Positions 26,605-40,732 of a DNA stretch of 52,340 nucleotides are shown here, in pieces (the stretch's first letter is position 1; each line of letters begins with the position of its first letter). The stretch spans positions 336,419 through 388,758 of the forward strand of contig NW_014577206.1 in assembly GCF_000485595.1 (NCBI RefSeq), written 5' to 3'. The notes under the pieces are model-generated. The model did no database searches, had not been told where the DNA came from, and worked only from the letters and a program-made list of their open reading frames with translations. The position numbers and the translations under genes are program-made. The stretch is from Priapulus caudatus (lineage: Eukaryota > Priapulida > Priapulimorpha > Priapulimorphida > Priapulidae).

Positions 26605-27998
26605 ATGGAAGCGCTGATAAATGTGATCAGCATTCGCATGTAAATGTGAGTAGGCCTATACGTGAATACATCATACTAGTACTTATTTATTACCGTCACT
26701 ACACGCGTTGAGCTATCGTGTTAGTAGCGAGCAAGAGTTGTATTGCGGCTATTAGCCATTTAACCACCAGGGAATAAAACGTGCGTCAGAGATAACGACG
26801 CTACTGTCGACGGAATATACCATCGGATGAATAATATTATCACATAAACGAGTATACATAAACTATATACGGCTTATAACTGTTAAATAGGTTACTGGTT
26901 AATAGGTATACGGTCAATAGGTAAATTACTGTTAACGGTTAATAGAAATCGTTTACGTGCTCGTAATGTTATTGTTGTTTTAAGAGCTCCTTAATGCCGG
27001 GCGCGTTGACGTGTGTTGGTTAGTATGGCTGGCATATTCTAACTCAATCTATAGTAAACTACGTGATTATAATGAATATCTGAATCATAATAAGGTATGT
27101 GGTAGAGACCCGTGCCAACACGCGCGTTTAACGTGATTAGCTAGGACAAGGACATCAAATAGGCGGAAGAGTAGTTTTATTCAGTTCTAAGTTTTATTTC
27201 TGCAGTTTTAAGGTTAGAAGTTGATGCCGTCTTCAATCGCTACTAGTTCCGCTAACTCCTTGTATACGCGGCTTTCATTTCGGCATAGCTACTAATGCAT
27301 CAAATCAATAAACACACGCATTGCATTCACGTATATTGCATTACATCCCAATGTGTTTGTGCTCGCGGAATATTGTATCCGGTATTAACCAATGAATGTG
27401 CCACTGCCGATCGCTTTTCGTCTCTTTCATGTTCGCATTACGTATAACAAGCCGGCATAAGATCGCCAACCTGTACGATATTTCAGCGAGCCACTGCTCC
27501 CATGCACCGACCATGTGAGCACGTGTTCAGCATGTGTGCACATGCATGTGTGAGCAGATGTGTCACATCAATTATGTTTCTCTTTTGACAGATTGGATAT
27601 GATTAATTAAGAGTACATAATAGAGATGTCTATTATGTACTCTTGATATGATGGTTATCCTAGCCATCATTTCATCTGCAGACCGAACAGTGGGAAATAT
27701 TTTATTTTACTATTCACCTGATATTTGCATTTAGTTTGTGTAGAAAATTCTAAATAGATTATACATTATGCCTATCTAGTATATTATTTTTATGTGACCT
27801 GTACCTCCCGTGAGCTCCCATGCACTCCGGCACTCCGGCACGCCGGCAACGACCACACGCTTCAAGCGCAAATAGCGCTGTTATCACACGGCTGTAGCGC
27901 GTGAATGGCTAAAAGCGAGTGATAGTGAATCTACCGCATGATGACGGAAAAGCAGTCCCCATATAACATGGCAGATCTACAATTATAGTTATCGTTAG

Positions 27999-28000
<2 letters not shown>
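26605..28000. other. Gene-free unique sequence
   Basis: No exon-like segment recognised. It contains one ATCAAGAG-family palindrome at 27609-27644, with perfect 16-bp arms AAGAGTACATAATAGA / TCTATTATGTACTCTT and a four-base loop. Confidence 0.5.
27601..27655. repeat. ATCAAGAG-family palindrome (locus 3)
   Basis: Perfect 16-bp arms AAGAGTACATAATAGA and complement around GATG. The left flank (GATATGATTAATT) and right flank (GATATGATGG) are similar to each other. Confidence 0.85.

Positions 28001-28076
<76 letters not shown>
28001..28076. repeat. (CT)n microsatellite
   Basis: Uninterrupted CT run of 76 bp. Confidence 0.98.
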
Positions 28077-28077
<1 letters not shown>

Positions 28078-28581
28078 AACATGTGGCAGTTCTTCGTTCC
28101 GCAGGAGAAGAGGTGGGGGTGTATATATATCCGCTGTTGCGGAGCGTACCGTCTACACGTGTACAGCGAGAGAACCGGTACAGCTTGGTTATATGGTTAA
28201 AGTTTTATATGTAACCTAATATATGTACCTCTAGGGATGGTCATGGCCTGCATGTTACGGTATATACGAATCACGGTTATAAAATCAATCGTTATATTGC
28301 CAAGCCTGATGCCCTGCAGGATGTGTATAGGTATTGACATATGCACCTGCAAAGCATACACTGATACGAGGCTGGTGGTGCTACCGCGTCCTTCGACTCA
28401 TATAGCATACGTGGTGATGTGTCACTTGCAATCACGTATGACCAGCGTCACGCAATGACAAACCGCTCCTAATTAGTGTCAATATATGAATTTGAGCTGA
28501 TAAATCCTGCCTGGTTAATTATCATATCCCCGTATGCCGGGCAGTCGCTTGTTTGAATCTATATCTATATTCTAGGCACAC
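28077..28581. other. Unique sequence left of block A
   Basis: Between the (CT)n and (TA)n tracts. No recognisable exon; a 73-codon frame at 28237-28458 has no domain. This is the only left flank of block A that is not shared with the second copy. Confidence 0.5.
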
Positions 28582-28601
28582 TATATATATATATATATAT
28601 T

Positions 28602-28655
<54 letters not shown>

Positions 28656-28666
28656 GTATGTGTGTG

Positions 28667-28732
<66 letters not shown>
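28582..28732. repeat. (TA)n-(TG)n compound microsatellite
   Basis: A TA run followed by a long TG run. Its right edge is the left boundary of repeated block A. The second copy, A', is also preceded by a TG run (40691-40730). Confidence 0.98.
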
Positions 28733-28734
<2 letters not shown>

Positions 28735-29960
28735 CGTGTGAGTAGGATAGATATCTATTATGGACATGGATTGCCATGCAGTAATCACACTGAAGACTAC
28801 GGTATCGTCGATATCTGATCAAGTGCTGCGCTGACTGCATAAATTAGCGCTCATATCAATCGAGGTTCGACAACGGATATTTTTTACTATCAACAAATTT
28901 TTTTTTCTGACAGCAGAAATAACAACTACCGCAATTTGACTTCGTCTATAGTCTCCGGTTTTGGATTTGCCGTCGTATCCAATTTGTCTTCCTAGAAGTT
29001 CGTATCTTATAATCATGTTGATCTGCCTGCGGCCGGATCGCGTCGACCTTGCCAAATTGAAATTGCCAATGCCAAAATTATGGCTTCAGACAAATTATAC
29101 GGTGAACATTGACGCTCCTGTTCTTCTGTTGATTAGCCGCTCATAATCTTCTTCATCTCGACCCGTAAGCTAGCTGCTTCGGAACTCATCTACCTGCTCA
29201 TATTATGTTGCTTGAGTTGTCTATTTATTGTTCTCTGGTGAGCTATAATAGCCATCGGCGGAATTTCGCTATACATCAAACTGTTGCTGCGACAGCTCAG
29301 TCAAACTTCAAAGTCGTCACCCGCGCGATGGTGTTTACCTCAGATATATACAATCAAGAGTCCAGAATAGAAAATATTATAATATATAATATAGATAATT
29401 TTCTATCATGAACTCTTGATACAATAAAACAATATAAACATTATTATGCACATGTTTAGTGTGTTTGTATATATTCTATGGTGTCACGAAGAAGAGCAAC
29501 TTTCTCAGTTAATATTTTTCTAGCCAAATCAGCTAAGCAGCGCCTATTTTGCGAAAAGGCCCCGTGTATATGCATCTTGAGCCATTCATCCGCAGCATCT
29601 CCTGCCTCAATGGGGCTTCTGCACGATATTGATCCTTATTAGAGATATTACAATAGCAATCTTAATCTACGACTGGCCTCGCCGATAAGCGAGCTTGAAG
29701 CACGCTGCGTAAATGGGTCAACTATATATGATGATCATGCAGCCACCGACGATTTAGAACAGAGATCTCTGCATGCGGCTGCAAATCTACGCGACTTCAT
29801 ACAGCATGCGAATAAGCAGGGGATTATGTGTGTATCTCCCACACGTTATAGCCGTACGTTATGGGATCACGTCGCGCTTATTAATCTATAGCATAGATGC
29901 TAATATGTGTAATCTCTAATTCAATGAGAACAAAGTTTTATCTCACTCCTGATATATATG

Positions 29961-30015
<55 letters not shown>

Positions 30016-32224
30016 GACAGCAGCAAACATTGAGTAGCAAATAATTGATTGATTGAATAATAAGCGTTGTTTGAAAATTGCGTCTTCTGGAAAGAGTCTA
30101 CTGGCCCAGATCATGATGTAAGCTGCACATAAAAACACAAATTTTCAAAATAATATATAAGGGATTCTCGTGCAATTTAAGAGGGATCCTTTACTCTAGG
30201 TTCTAGGGATATTTTCAGTTAATTTAGGTTAAAATTACGCTACATAAAAAGTTTCATGGTTCAATCACCATTAGAAATATTTTTTTTATGTTTTAAAACT
30301 AACGAGTACAGTTTGATTACAACGACGGTAGCGCCACTCATAGCGCACGATCTGAAAAGTTGCAAAACGATTTTTCAGCCAAGGGCTATAGACCGAGGGT
30401 GTTTCTTATTTATTAATTTAAAAGCAAAAGGATTGTAATACCTTATAAACGACATATAGCTTCAGTTATATTATAGATAAATTTGTCCTAAAATGAACAT
30501 CGTTCGGTTAAATAGCATTTAGGTATAAATATAATTGCACCTTTGTGATTAGCCCTCGGTCTGTAACGTACAAAATATATTGGAAAATGCGCACCTTTTT
30601 CAGGGTGGCAGCACGGTCGCGGGTGTCAATGGCGCCGTTCAAATTTCGTAGCGTTGATGTATAATTAATTATAACAATTAAATTAGGTATCTGGTAACAA
30701 TTATGTGTGGGTATAGACGATTTGTTATACAGTAAGTACAGTTGTATGCAGTAAAATCCTAGAGTCTAGTATGCCTTTAATAAAGAACCTATGGGAAAAT
30801 TAAAACCGTAATTTTATTATTTCACAAACCTGCTCATTATTACTAATAGCTAATCATACGTTGAAGCAGCGATGATGGAATAGTCAAAAAAGCCTGCTCA
30901 AGTTTTACATGTGGGTTATAATTAGAGAATTTACTATACCGGGATAGTGTAGATTTATTTATATATCCATTTAACAACAAAGAAGTAATTATATTTAAAC
31001 AATAGCAAATAACTGTATTAGTTTAAGATTATCGTACTTCTCATCTATACAAGAACAAGTCTGTTTACAAACATCATGAGATGTAATATTTTGAAGACCA
31101 TGAACCATGAACCATTTTGAAAACCATGAACGGATAACTAAACGGAAGCAACTAAACAGGGAACAGATTCGTGATCGTAGGCAGGAATTCATCCGCGTAA
31201 TCGATAACATGCAAGGCTTCGCTTTCAGCCATGCCAACAAGAAACTCGTCATAATACATATGCCACCAACATCTGACGCCGATGTTAATCCAAGCAATAA
31301 TTAGCTGCGCGTAAATTTCCTGCAGCGAACTGAGCTGCCATATATATGCTATATATATACATATACATACATCCTCATCTCATGATGACGAGGACATTAA
31401 ACACACACTCATTTACACACACGCGCGCACGCACACACACACGTTCGCGTACGCACGCATACCCACACACGGGCGCGCGCACACACGCACATGCGCGTGT
31501 ACACGCACAATCGCGCACGCCACATACACATGCACACGCACGCACGAAGGTATACGAACGCACGCATAACGTGCGCGCGTTGGTCGTTATGTATTCTTTA
31601 CAATATTTTATAATCGATATCGCCGATGCATCTTCACGATAGTATTGATTTTAAGTTAATCTCCAATAACAAAATTGTATGATTTATTACTGCTCAGAAG
31701 CGCTATACGATTCTCTCGTTATGGCGATACCTAGTTTCATCCCAGAAATTTGTCGCCGTTGCGGCAACGTTCGATCAAGCCACTCAGAGTACACTGAATA
31801 TTGAAACTATGTACGTATGGCATGCATTTCAAACTGAGCTTTTACATGATTTCGCGCATGTAAATATTACCATTGTCACTAATTAGTAGAACTATTACAA
31901 ATTAGTAAAAATTGTGCCAGAATTCCTTAGTGCGCCAGTAAACGCGTCGAGGTCACGAATAATGCTATACGTTACTTGTGCACAGCATCAGCATCAAGGG
32001 CAAATAGCATTGAGTTTCGCAGCGTACGATATAACCTGCTTGTTAACGAAGCTTTGGTATATTATAATCTCCGCGGGGTGTGTACGTTACGTAATGAGAC
32101 CTGCAACAATGACGAGTAGCTCTGGGTCAATGGGCCAGAAACGATAGGCTTCGATCACTTGATTCTTTAGCTCTAATTGCAGCAATGTTGGCGTATTATT
32201 GATATTATACGTATACATATATAA

Positions 32225-32270
<46 letters not shown>

Positions 32271-32276
32271 GTCGTT
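28733..32276 (+). repeat. Block A, first copy of a ~3.6-kb direct duplication
   Basis: Starts GACGTGTGAGTAG and ends in (TA)n followed by CGTCGTT. The same sequence in the same orientation recurs at 40731-44352 with frequent one- to few-base indels. The content is AT-rich with an ATCAAGAG-family palindrome at 29353-29420, (TA)n at about 29953-30015 and 32215-32270, and (CA)n at about 31415-31560. ORFs of 60-100 codons here are broken in the other copy, and no domain is recognised. Confidence 0.9.
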
Positions 32277-32301
32277 NNNNNNNNNNNNNNNNNNNNNNNN
32301 N
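32277..32301. other. Assembly gap, 25 Ns
   Basis: A run of exactly 25 N separates block A from block B. A fixed 25-N run is, as I recall, the mark some long-read gap-closing software (PBJelly) leaves for over-filled gaps. It coincides with the outer edge of the inverted repeat B. Confidence 0.99.
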
Positions 32302-35300
32302 GATGCGGTGAGCATAATTATATTAAGAGCTAATAATGGATTATGTAAGTTATTAGTTCTTGATAATGCATAGTATCTGGGCGGAGCCGATACGCCTTCT
32401 CCATGCTAAATCGTCTACTCGGTCTAACAGTGTATTTGTCACATAATAAATATCGATGCAGTATATATATTGTAGTTTTTTTACAATTCGCGTTGGCGTC
32501 ACAAAATTATTACCAAGGGATAGGCAAGTTGAAAGAAACGTGCTTCGCTTAGGGCTTAAAATTAGGAGTCGTAGATAGCGTGACTCAATGCGCTTATCCA
32601 GATTCAAGACATGCGCGTCCAGCGTCATTTTAGTCTAAACGCGAGCTGTAAGACGTATGTTGTCTGTTGTCGACGGATCATCAGCGGTTTTTATTTCTAT
32701 AGAGCTTCACACGCATGATTTTGCCATACCGCTCGTTAATCCGACGGCTGATTTAGCCAGGATTCGGCAGATCTGCCCCTATATCAAGATTCTTCAGGTG
32801 CGGTAACCCGACGGAAAATCGACGACTGAAGCCTGGAATTCGGCAATGTTGCCTCCATCAGGATTCGGCAGTTGAGGGTAACTCGGCGGAACCATCATTC
32901 TGCAGCAGTGGTAAAGTGTACAGACGCGTGTTGGCGGGGACCACTGGCCTAAGTAAGTGTAGAAGTACTGCCGATGATGAAGTATATGCCTCGTCAAGTA
33001 CTTGCCCGTAATTAAGTATAAGTAACACGCTAAGCGAAGAGAGATATCCATTTTGTCCGCGATCGCGGCGCCATGCATCACTCACTGTACGGTCAGAGGT
33101 TTGCTGTACAGTATGTTAGCGGTTAGCTTATAGCGGGTCACGTCGAGGTCCGAATATAAAGGCACTGCATCCGCCGCGCGTCTGACTGCTCAGGCGTTTC
33201 GCCGGCAGTTCAGAATATTAATATTTATATATATATATATATATACGCATGCGTTTTTATATAGTTTATGGTCAGAACATTTGCTTCTTGTTCCGCATTG
33301 TAATTCGTTTGTGGTACATAGTGATGTGTATCGATTTATTTATCGATAAGTGTATGCGACTGGTTGTTGTTTAGAGAGCTTGGGAGCGTTCCTGTCGACC
33401 ACGCCTCGGTAGTTTTTACATAGAAGGCCTTAACTCGGGGCAGGTGTTTCAAAGTCACCCAAAATGACATAGCCAGCTCATGAAACACTCGCCAAACATA
33501 ATTTCATTATGCAATGCAAAGTTTTAATTACACAACTATTACCAGTACAGCTTACCTTCGGGCGAACGTTTAAAACTATTGTGGACGAAATGATCTCTCG
33601 ACAACCCTGTCCACATTAAGGAAACCCGAGGGAAAAAAATATTATTCCAAAAGAGATATATCCCCTCTGTCCGACGATGGCATGTTAATTGTTCCGGTGG
33701 CGCTCACTCCGGTGCCATCATCTCACGCCAAACTGCGCGTACGGCTAATTAAAATCACAGTACGGTCCTGCGACAGCGCTATACGACTCGTTCATTTGTA
33801 ATAGCTCGGCGCTTACCGCACAGGTCGACGGTGCTTTTTGAAGCGACGTCGAGAACAGTAATTTGGTCTCGGTGCAAATGCCGCACAGGAAGCAAGCAAA
33901 TCGTCGGCGTGCGGATTTACAGACGAAGCGCCAATCCACATGTATGTGTGTGCGTGCGTGCGTGCGCTGTGCGTGTGTGTGTGTGTGCTGTGTGTGTGTG
34001 TGTGTGGTGTGCGTGCGTCGTGCGTGAGCCGCGCGTGTGTGTGCGTAATATATGTGTGTGTGTGTGCTGGCCGTCGGCGCAGCAATTCAGGGCACGGGCG
34101 CCAATAGATCGTGTATGTTCACATTTCCACCTTTACTAGTTCCGACGCCTATTTGCGCGAATAGGTATCGATCTTCCGGGTTAATCTAGTTGTCGTTTCG
34201 CCAGTCGTGCAATTTAATAACACTGATAAATGCAACGCTGTAGAATCGGCTGCGCTGCCTCGCGTTGAACAAGGGCGATGGCCAGCGAAATTACATTGCG
34301 GTTTGCGGGGTCGGCATGAAAGTAATACAGCGTCGCCTTAATTCGCAGATCGTATATAGCCAGCAACGTTCCATGAGACGTGTAAATCTCGGTAGATTTT
34401 CCTGCTGTTAAGAAGAAATACGTATTAGAGTAATATGTAATTAACCGCTGTCGATCTATGTGCTGATGGCGATACCATTTGTAAAGGGTCGGCACACTAT
34501 AGTCTTTAAACGACAATGTTGAAATTTCGCCGTCATTGTATTGGTATACATTGAGTGGTCAATCGAAAATTTCTGTAATCGATATATGCTAACACTCTAT
34601 AAATGAGATGTATTATTACGCGCGAGCCGAACAGGAAGGTATAGGACGTATATACCACCACGTAGGATGGATTTCGTTTGCCGTTTATTACAGTTACGCT
34701 TTAGTATTTTATTCGCCTGCATCATTCCTATATTCAGCGAGCGATTTTAGGCGCGGCGTACAACGGATTAATCTAGAAGTTTTGTCTTTTTCCATAACTT
34801 GATAACACCTTGATCGTCCATGAGTTTGAGGAGCGCATCTGGCGGCCATTAGTGATTTAGCTTTTACGGTAAATCGCCTTACACATATACGCGTCGTATA
34901 TATGGGTATATGATATATCGGTATATTTTATAGATATAATAGATAGAAGACGACATCCGTCACTTTAACGGGCAGTAAAACTGACAGTACATTAACTTAA
35001 TGCGATGAAATTGCGCGCCACGCGATATCGCGGGCGTAAAGAGGTCATAAAGCGACTTCGCATGTCGAGAAGGCCGCAAGGCTGTAGCTTAGCCTCCGGC
35101 GGAAATGACTCAACGTATTAAAAAAGCTGACGACACGACGGAGACCTAACTAGATTCTCGGCACGTGCGCATGAAGCCCGCGCAAAGGCAAGCTTAGCTG
35201 TGCGTGCTTCAAATTCTACGCAACATATAAATCCCGAGCGCCGCGTGTCCTTTTGCTTCGCGGCGGCCATCGGATGTAGGCGGGCTAGCTCGAAGCCGGT

Positions 35301-37989
35301 CCAATTTTGCCGTGTCAACACCAAATAATCTCCAATGTAAACCGTCGCGATTGGGCGTGCGGATAACCGTCGGAAGATTATCCGTGTCTCATATTAAATA
35401 ATAAAAAAATGCCAAGAGACCGCAGACTTCAGAGAACGTGAGCGCTCCGCATTCGATTCGTTTTGGGCGTGCATGGAAGTGCACGTAGTATACCGTAGCG
35501 TATAGGTACATCTGAGCGTGGAAGGGTGGTTCAGAGGCGCTCCCGCAGAAGCGTCAAGGAGTCGTATATCTAAGTCTGGATGTGGCGTAGGGGACCATGG
35601 CACTTTTCCACATAAATCCATGACCCGACCTTAGTGCGTAACCTGGGTTCCTGACGCAACAGGCTGATAGGCGGCTACCGAGTATTCTCTTGTTGTAAAT
35701 ATTCTACTTTTAAATAAGAGGCTTTGCTCTGTTGGTTATGCATCATCCCCGCTTGCTCCATCTAGGCGTGGAAAGAGCTCCTAGTCGACGGTTTTTGCTT
35801 CGATCCTTAAATAGACCGTTTTACCCCCATCTGCATGTGTCATAGTAAGATTCCGGTCGGTTTGCTAACGTGGCAAAATAAATTAGTACCTACTTGCATC
35901 GCAAGAGTCGTAAGCATCATTTATACTTTATTGATATATATCGCTATCGGCAAGGCTGGTATTACCACGACAGCTCAGATCTAATGTGGCTACGAAAAAG
36001 TAAGATGTATTTTTAACCAAAAAAAGAATAGTGCAACATTAGAATTAAGCGGGATCCATAATCGTCTCTGGCGAGGTAGTTAATCAGACAAGAAATCTTT
36101 TATTAAAAATCGATCGATGCGTGTGTCATTAATGTAAAGAAATATACGGGAAACTATACCGTGTTAGATCACCGGTGCTTATCAGGAATGGCTAGGATGT
36201 AACGTCTCCATCCAGTTCGCTACCATGACGCCTGAAATGACACTGTTATCCTCGACTACGATGACAGAATGCTAAGAGGTCTCTTAATAATCACTCTGTT
36301 CAACGGTCAGTAGCGGCATGCTTCTGCATGTGAGCGTCCGCAGCTCCCTAAGCGTTGACATTTTATATTGATATCCACCAACGTTTCTTACTGATTGGAA
36401 GAATGGATTAGCGGATGTAACTGAGATCTCAGATTCTGGCCTGTGGGCAACCTAAATGTCATGTGTGCGGCGTTTTGCATATGAGTAATCCAGGGCAAGG
36501 AACATGAACAGGAGCAAATAGACGCCGTACACAACAAGTCCCAACGTAAAAAGCAAATGAATATTTTTTCATAAATTACATTAATTCGTTTATTCCAAGG
36601 TTCCCCAGTGAATGTGTCCTTGTGAAAATTAGCGTTACGGATCGCCTAAGAAATTGCATTATCTAAACGTAGCTGCCCAAGAACTGCTGTTATTGAATCT
36701 TAAAGTACGAAATCATACAACAAGCCGATAATATAGTGAGGATCGTGATTATATTTTAAGTAGTGATGATGATGAGATGATGATGGAGAGATGAATGATG
36801 ATGATGACGTTTACTAAAGATGCTCGATGACGAATATGGTCAGCTCTTGTAAATGTAGGCCAAAGGACGAAATAAAAGAAGTAATATAATCAGCCATGGC
36901 GAATAACAAATACATACAATGTAAAAAGAAGATATAGAAAAATCCACCGAAATTTATGTGAAAAAAGCACTTTATTAGATCTAATATACGGGGTTCCAAT
37001 ACAAATGTTCGTTGTGTTTGTGGTGTTAGCTGAGCCACAAAAGGAAGAAAACTAATTAGACCTGTTGGCATAATGACGTGTAAATTCAGAAATAAACTAA
37101 AGATACAGATAAGATAACAGAAAGAAGATGCTAAAGCAGACATTAATAAAGTAATGGTAATCGGGAGTAAATATTTACTCCTATTATCTCGTACTATAAG
37201 TTCGCGTAAAGTATTTATCTGAACTTAACTTTTATGTTTTACAATGACACACGATACTAATCCACAATTTTCAAGTCCTTATAATCTAGCATTATCCGTA
37301 ATTAACTACAGTAATTTCACAATAATTACAAATTAAACCTCTAACCTCTTACAATTGAACAGATAAAAACAATCCATAAGTATCAATAAAAACACAAAGA
37401 ATCCCCAATTTTCCTGATAAATGAAGCTAATTAATACATTAATTAAGAGTAACTATTCTCAGTTGCCGCTTATTCACGCTAATTAATATTAGCTAATATA
37501 ACATCTCATATAAAACACACGAATCACTCCCTAATTAGCCTACTGCACAAGATCAATTTAGCGACGATAAAAGGGCGTCACTTCCTGTTAACGTTAACAC
37601 AGCGACCTCCAGCTCACCCCAAAACTGATAATCTTCCTTCCACGAATGCATTATACTTTAAAACTTAGGGACAGTTCTATACTTGGCCTCCCTCAATTCA
37701 TGGCTTCATATTTCGCCGAGACACCAAGGTTCTCGTCCTGTTAAAGACACACGATTTATGATCAATAGGCCTATACATATATATCAAGAGATATAATTAG
37801 AGATTTCTCATATTTATGTACTCTTGATATATATTATATATATAGTATAGTTATATTTGTTTTTATGGTGCGTGGTTATGTTACCTTTCGCCTCGTTAGT
37901 GCGCGGCGTAATCATTATCATGGAGCTCTATGATAACCTTCACGTCTATTAGCAATACCCCGGTCGCTTTGCCTCTGCGCTGTAGCACT

Positions 37990-38786
37990 GCGGCGGTACC
38001 ACGTAGCACTGAAATGGATATAGCAAGATACACACACACACGCTCGCCAAGTACGGTACTCCCCGCGCACGAAGGTACACGCGATGTGGTAGGCGGTGGC
38101 GGATCGCTGAGCGCAGGCGACCGGTCGCGTCTGCACCTGTCAGCGCTGACCGGAGACCACTCGCGAGGGCCGACACGCCCGCCGGCAACAGCCGAACTCA
38201 CTACTACGCCGCGCAAACACTTTCAATTGACCCTCACTTTATGTCGGTGAAGCCGCAACCGGTGATTCCCGCTGCAGGGCGGCGCGACGACAGTCGGCCA
38301 TCGTCTAATATATCGATTGTTAGCGCGACGCGTTTTGGCAACAATTATACAGTGGTCATCCGTCGGGCGGTGGAACGACGATCCGGACTTCGCACGAGGA
38401 AACGCTATAGGTCGTCGGTCCATGATCATTTTAGCCTGCGCGTGCCGACCGCCGCATTGACGTCGAGTGCTCGGGCATCGCACGGCGCGGCCTCGTGTCC
38501 TAGACCGTTGACAGTCATTATTACACACGGGATGTAAAAGGTAATCGTCACCGCTTTGTGGAAAATAAATAATTTGCTGTCGAGTGTGCTGTTGCGCGAG
38601 TGTCGAGGGTCGAGATATTTGACGTTGGCTGTTACTTTGTAAGCGCGGGGGACTACCGGAGGAGGAAAAGGACGCCGACTCTGAATTAACTGGAAACGAG
38701 GTGATTTCACTTTTTTAAAGTGTTGACATCGCAGTCAATTTACGCTGGCTTACAAGCTACACGTTTGACAGCAAACGACACGGTAA
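37990..38786 (+). promoter_or_regulatory. CpG-rich patch ending in a consensus splice donor
   Basis: Within AT-rich block B this ~0.8-kb patch is rich in CG dinucleotides (GCGACGCG, GTCGTCGG and similar). On the + strand it ends CACGGTAAGTAG, a consensus donor kept in the inverted copy (CACGGTAAGTAGCG read on the - strand near 45,965). This is the arrangement expected of a promoter with a non-coding first exon. I see no second exon, so it is only a suggestion. Confidence 0.25.
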
Positions 38787-38899
38787 GTAGCGTAGAGTTT
38801 TATTGCATGAACCGTATCTCGTGTACGTTTTCGTGCACGAGAATAAATATTAGCAATACGCTTCAAATAAGAAAATGAAGCTATTAATTATGCTATATA

Positions 38900-39140
38900 T
38901 AAAAAATATAAAAATAATTAAATTTAATAAATACATAATTAAAAAAAATATAAAAATAATTAAAAAATAATTTAAATTAAATAAATATAAGAATATAAGA
39001 ATAAATAAATAAAAGTGGAATTAGGATTGAGTACAAAAATAAGAATAAAAAATAATTAAAATAAAAAAAAAAACATTTAATAATTAGAATAAATATAGAA
39101 AAAATACTTAAAATTTTTATAATAAATTTATAGATTAAAT
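38900..39140. repeat. A/T-only low-complexity stretch specific to the left arm
   Basis: About 240 bp of TAAAAATAATT-like sequence lying between TATGCTATATATA and ATATAATGTGTGTGATCTGAAGC. The right arm has only a few tens of bases of (TA)n at the matching place, near 45,836-45,880. Confidence 0.8.
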
Positions 39141-39927
39141 AATATATAATGTGTGTGATCTGAAGCTTCCAAGACGACATCGATGCTTGAGTTTGAGAGA
39201 GAGAGAAAGAGATATATATATAAAATGATAGAAAGAGGAATTCGTTTATCGGAATAGAAGAAGCTATTAAGCATAATGTTTAACGTTAAGCTCATTAACC
39301 AGAGCCATTTCAGCTTTTTAGCCCCATCAATACACAGACAGTCGAACGTTTTAGGAGGCAATACCCGAGAGATAGTTCAATTCAATGGAATTTTTTAGAT
39401 CAGTTTAAAGAATACCGATTCGACACCATCCTGGTTAATAGCCGGCGCGCATGAACAGTATAATGAGATCGGAATCATGAGGGTGATGGAGTGCTCAAAC
39501 GAACGAATCAAAAAAATGAGATGGCTGGGATGTTGCCTGCAGTCACTACCTAGCAATACGACCGCGTATAGGTTTACAGCACCATGGTTGGATTTCTCGG
39601 ATTAATTTCCCTAGCAATAAGAATAGTAATATTCTATATAGGTACGTAGTTGCTTTTTCGAGTCATTCTTTAGGCAAAGGACGCGTATGTCTGAAAGCGC
39701 ACCCGCTGGTGAACCAGCCGATAGATATTGATTATAACCTGTCAGCATACAGTTAGATCTCATGGTAGTCAGCATATATTGGTGTGCTCGAACTAATCCT
39801 TATACACTGATCATAACATTAAGGCGAGTGTGGCCAGGCTGACGCAGCTGGTATACATAATACCGATCACGTAATAATGGTGCCTACTCTGCACTAAGAA
39901 TAGATTGATAAAGGGAGGGAGAACGAA

Positions 39928-39963
<36 letters not shown>

Positions 39964-40687
39964 GGCGAAAGAGAGGGAGGTGAGAGAGAGGAGCGCGCGC
40001 GGCGAAAGAGAGGGAGGCGGAGCGCGGCGCGAGAAGAGAGGAGAGCGAGCGCGTCGCCGGCGAAAGAGAGAGAGAGTTGGAATCTCTTAAGATGGATAAG
40101 AGAGCTACTTAAACCGAAACCCCGGTGTGGTCGATTAATTATAAAGGCTTCCAATTTACTTTCCAGCGCCTTCAGCCTAGGATCCGGTAGCCACTCTATA
40201 TAGATTGTGGCTCTGATCTGGTGTATAAGCTAACGGACATAAATATTTATCCCATTTATTTAAATCAGCATTTAATTTATTTTATCACATTTTTTTAGTT
40301 ATTATTAGCTTCTATTTTGGTGGCCCCAATATCTAGTTGCTTAGTCTGCGCTTTTCTTACCATGGCGCCCGCCCCACAGATGCTACACTTCTAGTGTGTA
40401 CATTCGCCAGAGGAAGGCGTAAAACAAGGTAACTTAGACTATATAATGACAGTAACATTATGCTAACGTCCGACAGTTGCTCCCGAAAACCTTTATAGCC
40501 TTGTTCAATTTTGACGAATTCCTATAGTCTTCAATTCTGCGCTTCGTTTATAAAACATCGTGCCTCGCGTATGGCTATTGAGATCTCTCCCGAGAGAGCC
40601 TAAATATGATTCATTGAGTATATACACGACTCACATAGACGAGGTCAAGAAAGCTCGCCGTCCGCGCTTCATCCACTCGCGTGTAAA

Positions 40688-40690
<3 letters not shown>

Positions 40691-40730
<40 letters not shown>
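40691..40730. repeat. (GT)n joining block B to block A'
   Basis: Forty bases of pure GT between AAAGAC and GACGTGTGAG. In the first copy block A is also preceded by a TG run but by different unique sequence beyond it. Confidence 0.98.

Positions 40731-40732
<2 letters not shown>

Larger units (their letters stand above)
32302..40690 (+). repeat. Block B, left arm of a ~8-kb inverted repeat
   Basis: Starts GATGCGGTGAGCATAATT and ends ACTCGCGTGTAAAGACG. Its reverse complement occupies 44353-52094 with many small indels. The content includes ATCAAGAG-family palindromes at 32324-32364 and 37781-37830, and the palindrome GGAGTAAATATTTACTCC near 37,165. It also has (GT)n near 33,950-34,065, (ATG)n near 36,765-36,808, a CpG-rich patch at about 37,990-38,780, an A/T-only stretch at about 38,900-39,140 and (GA)n at about 39,915-40,076. 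No gene recognised. Confidence 0.9.

Noticed and set aside
26324-26711. Cys/Val/Arg-rich frames of 92-122 codons
   Set aside because: Translations of a GT/GC microsatellite in all three frames.
31107-31304. 65-codon + strand frame rich in Arg and Gln (NREQIRDRRQEF)
   Set aside because: Disrupted in the direct copy near 43,140-43,320, no recognised domain, no splice context.
32794-33085. 95-codon - strand frame, also partly open in the inverted copy
   Set aside because: It overlaps a short local direct repeat (GAATTCGGCA..GATTCTTCAGGTGCGG); being open in both copies only reflects the duplication.
34214-34516. 100-codon - strand frame starting MSFKDYSVPTLYKWYR
   Set aside because: Reads somewhat protein-like, but it matches nothing I recognise and is broken by indels in the inverted copy; not enough to call a gene.
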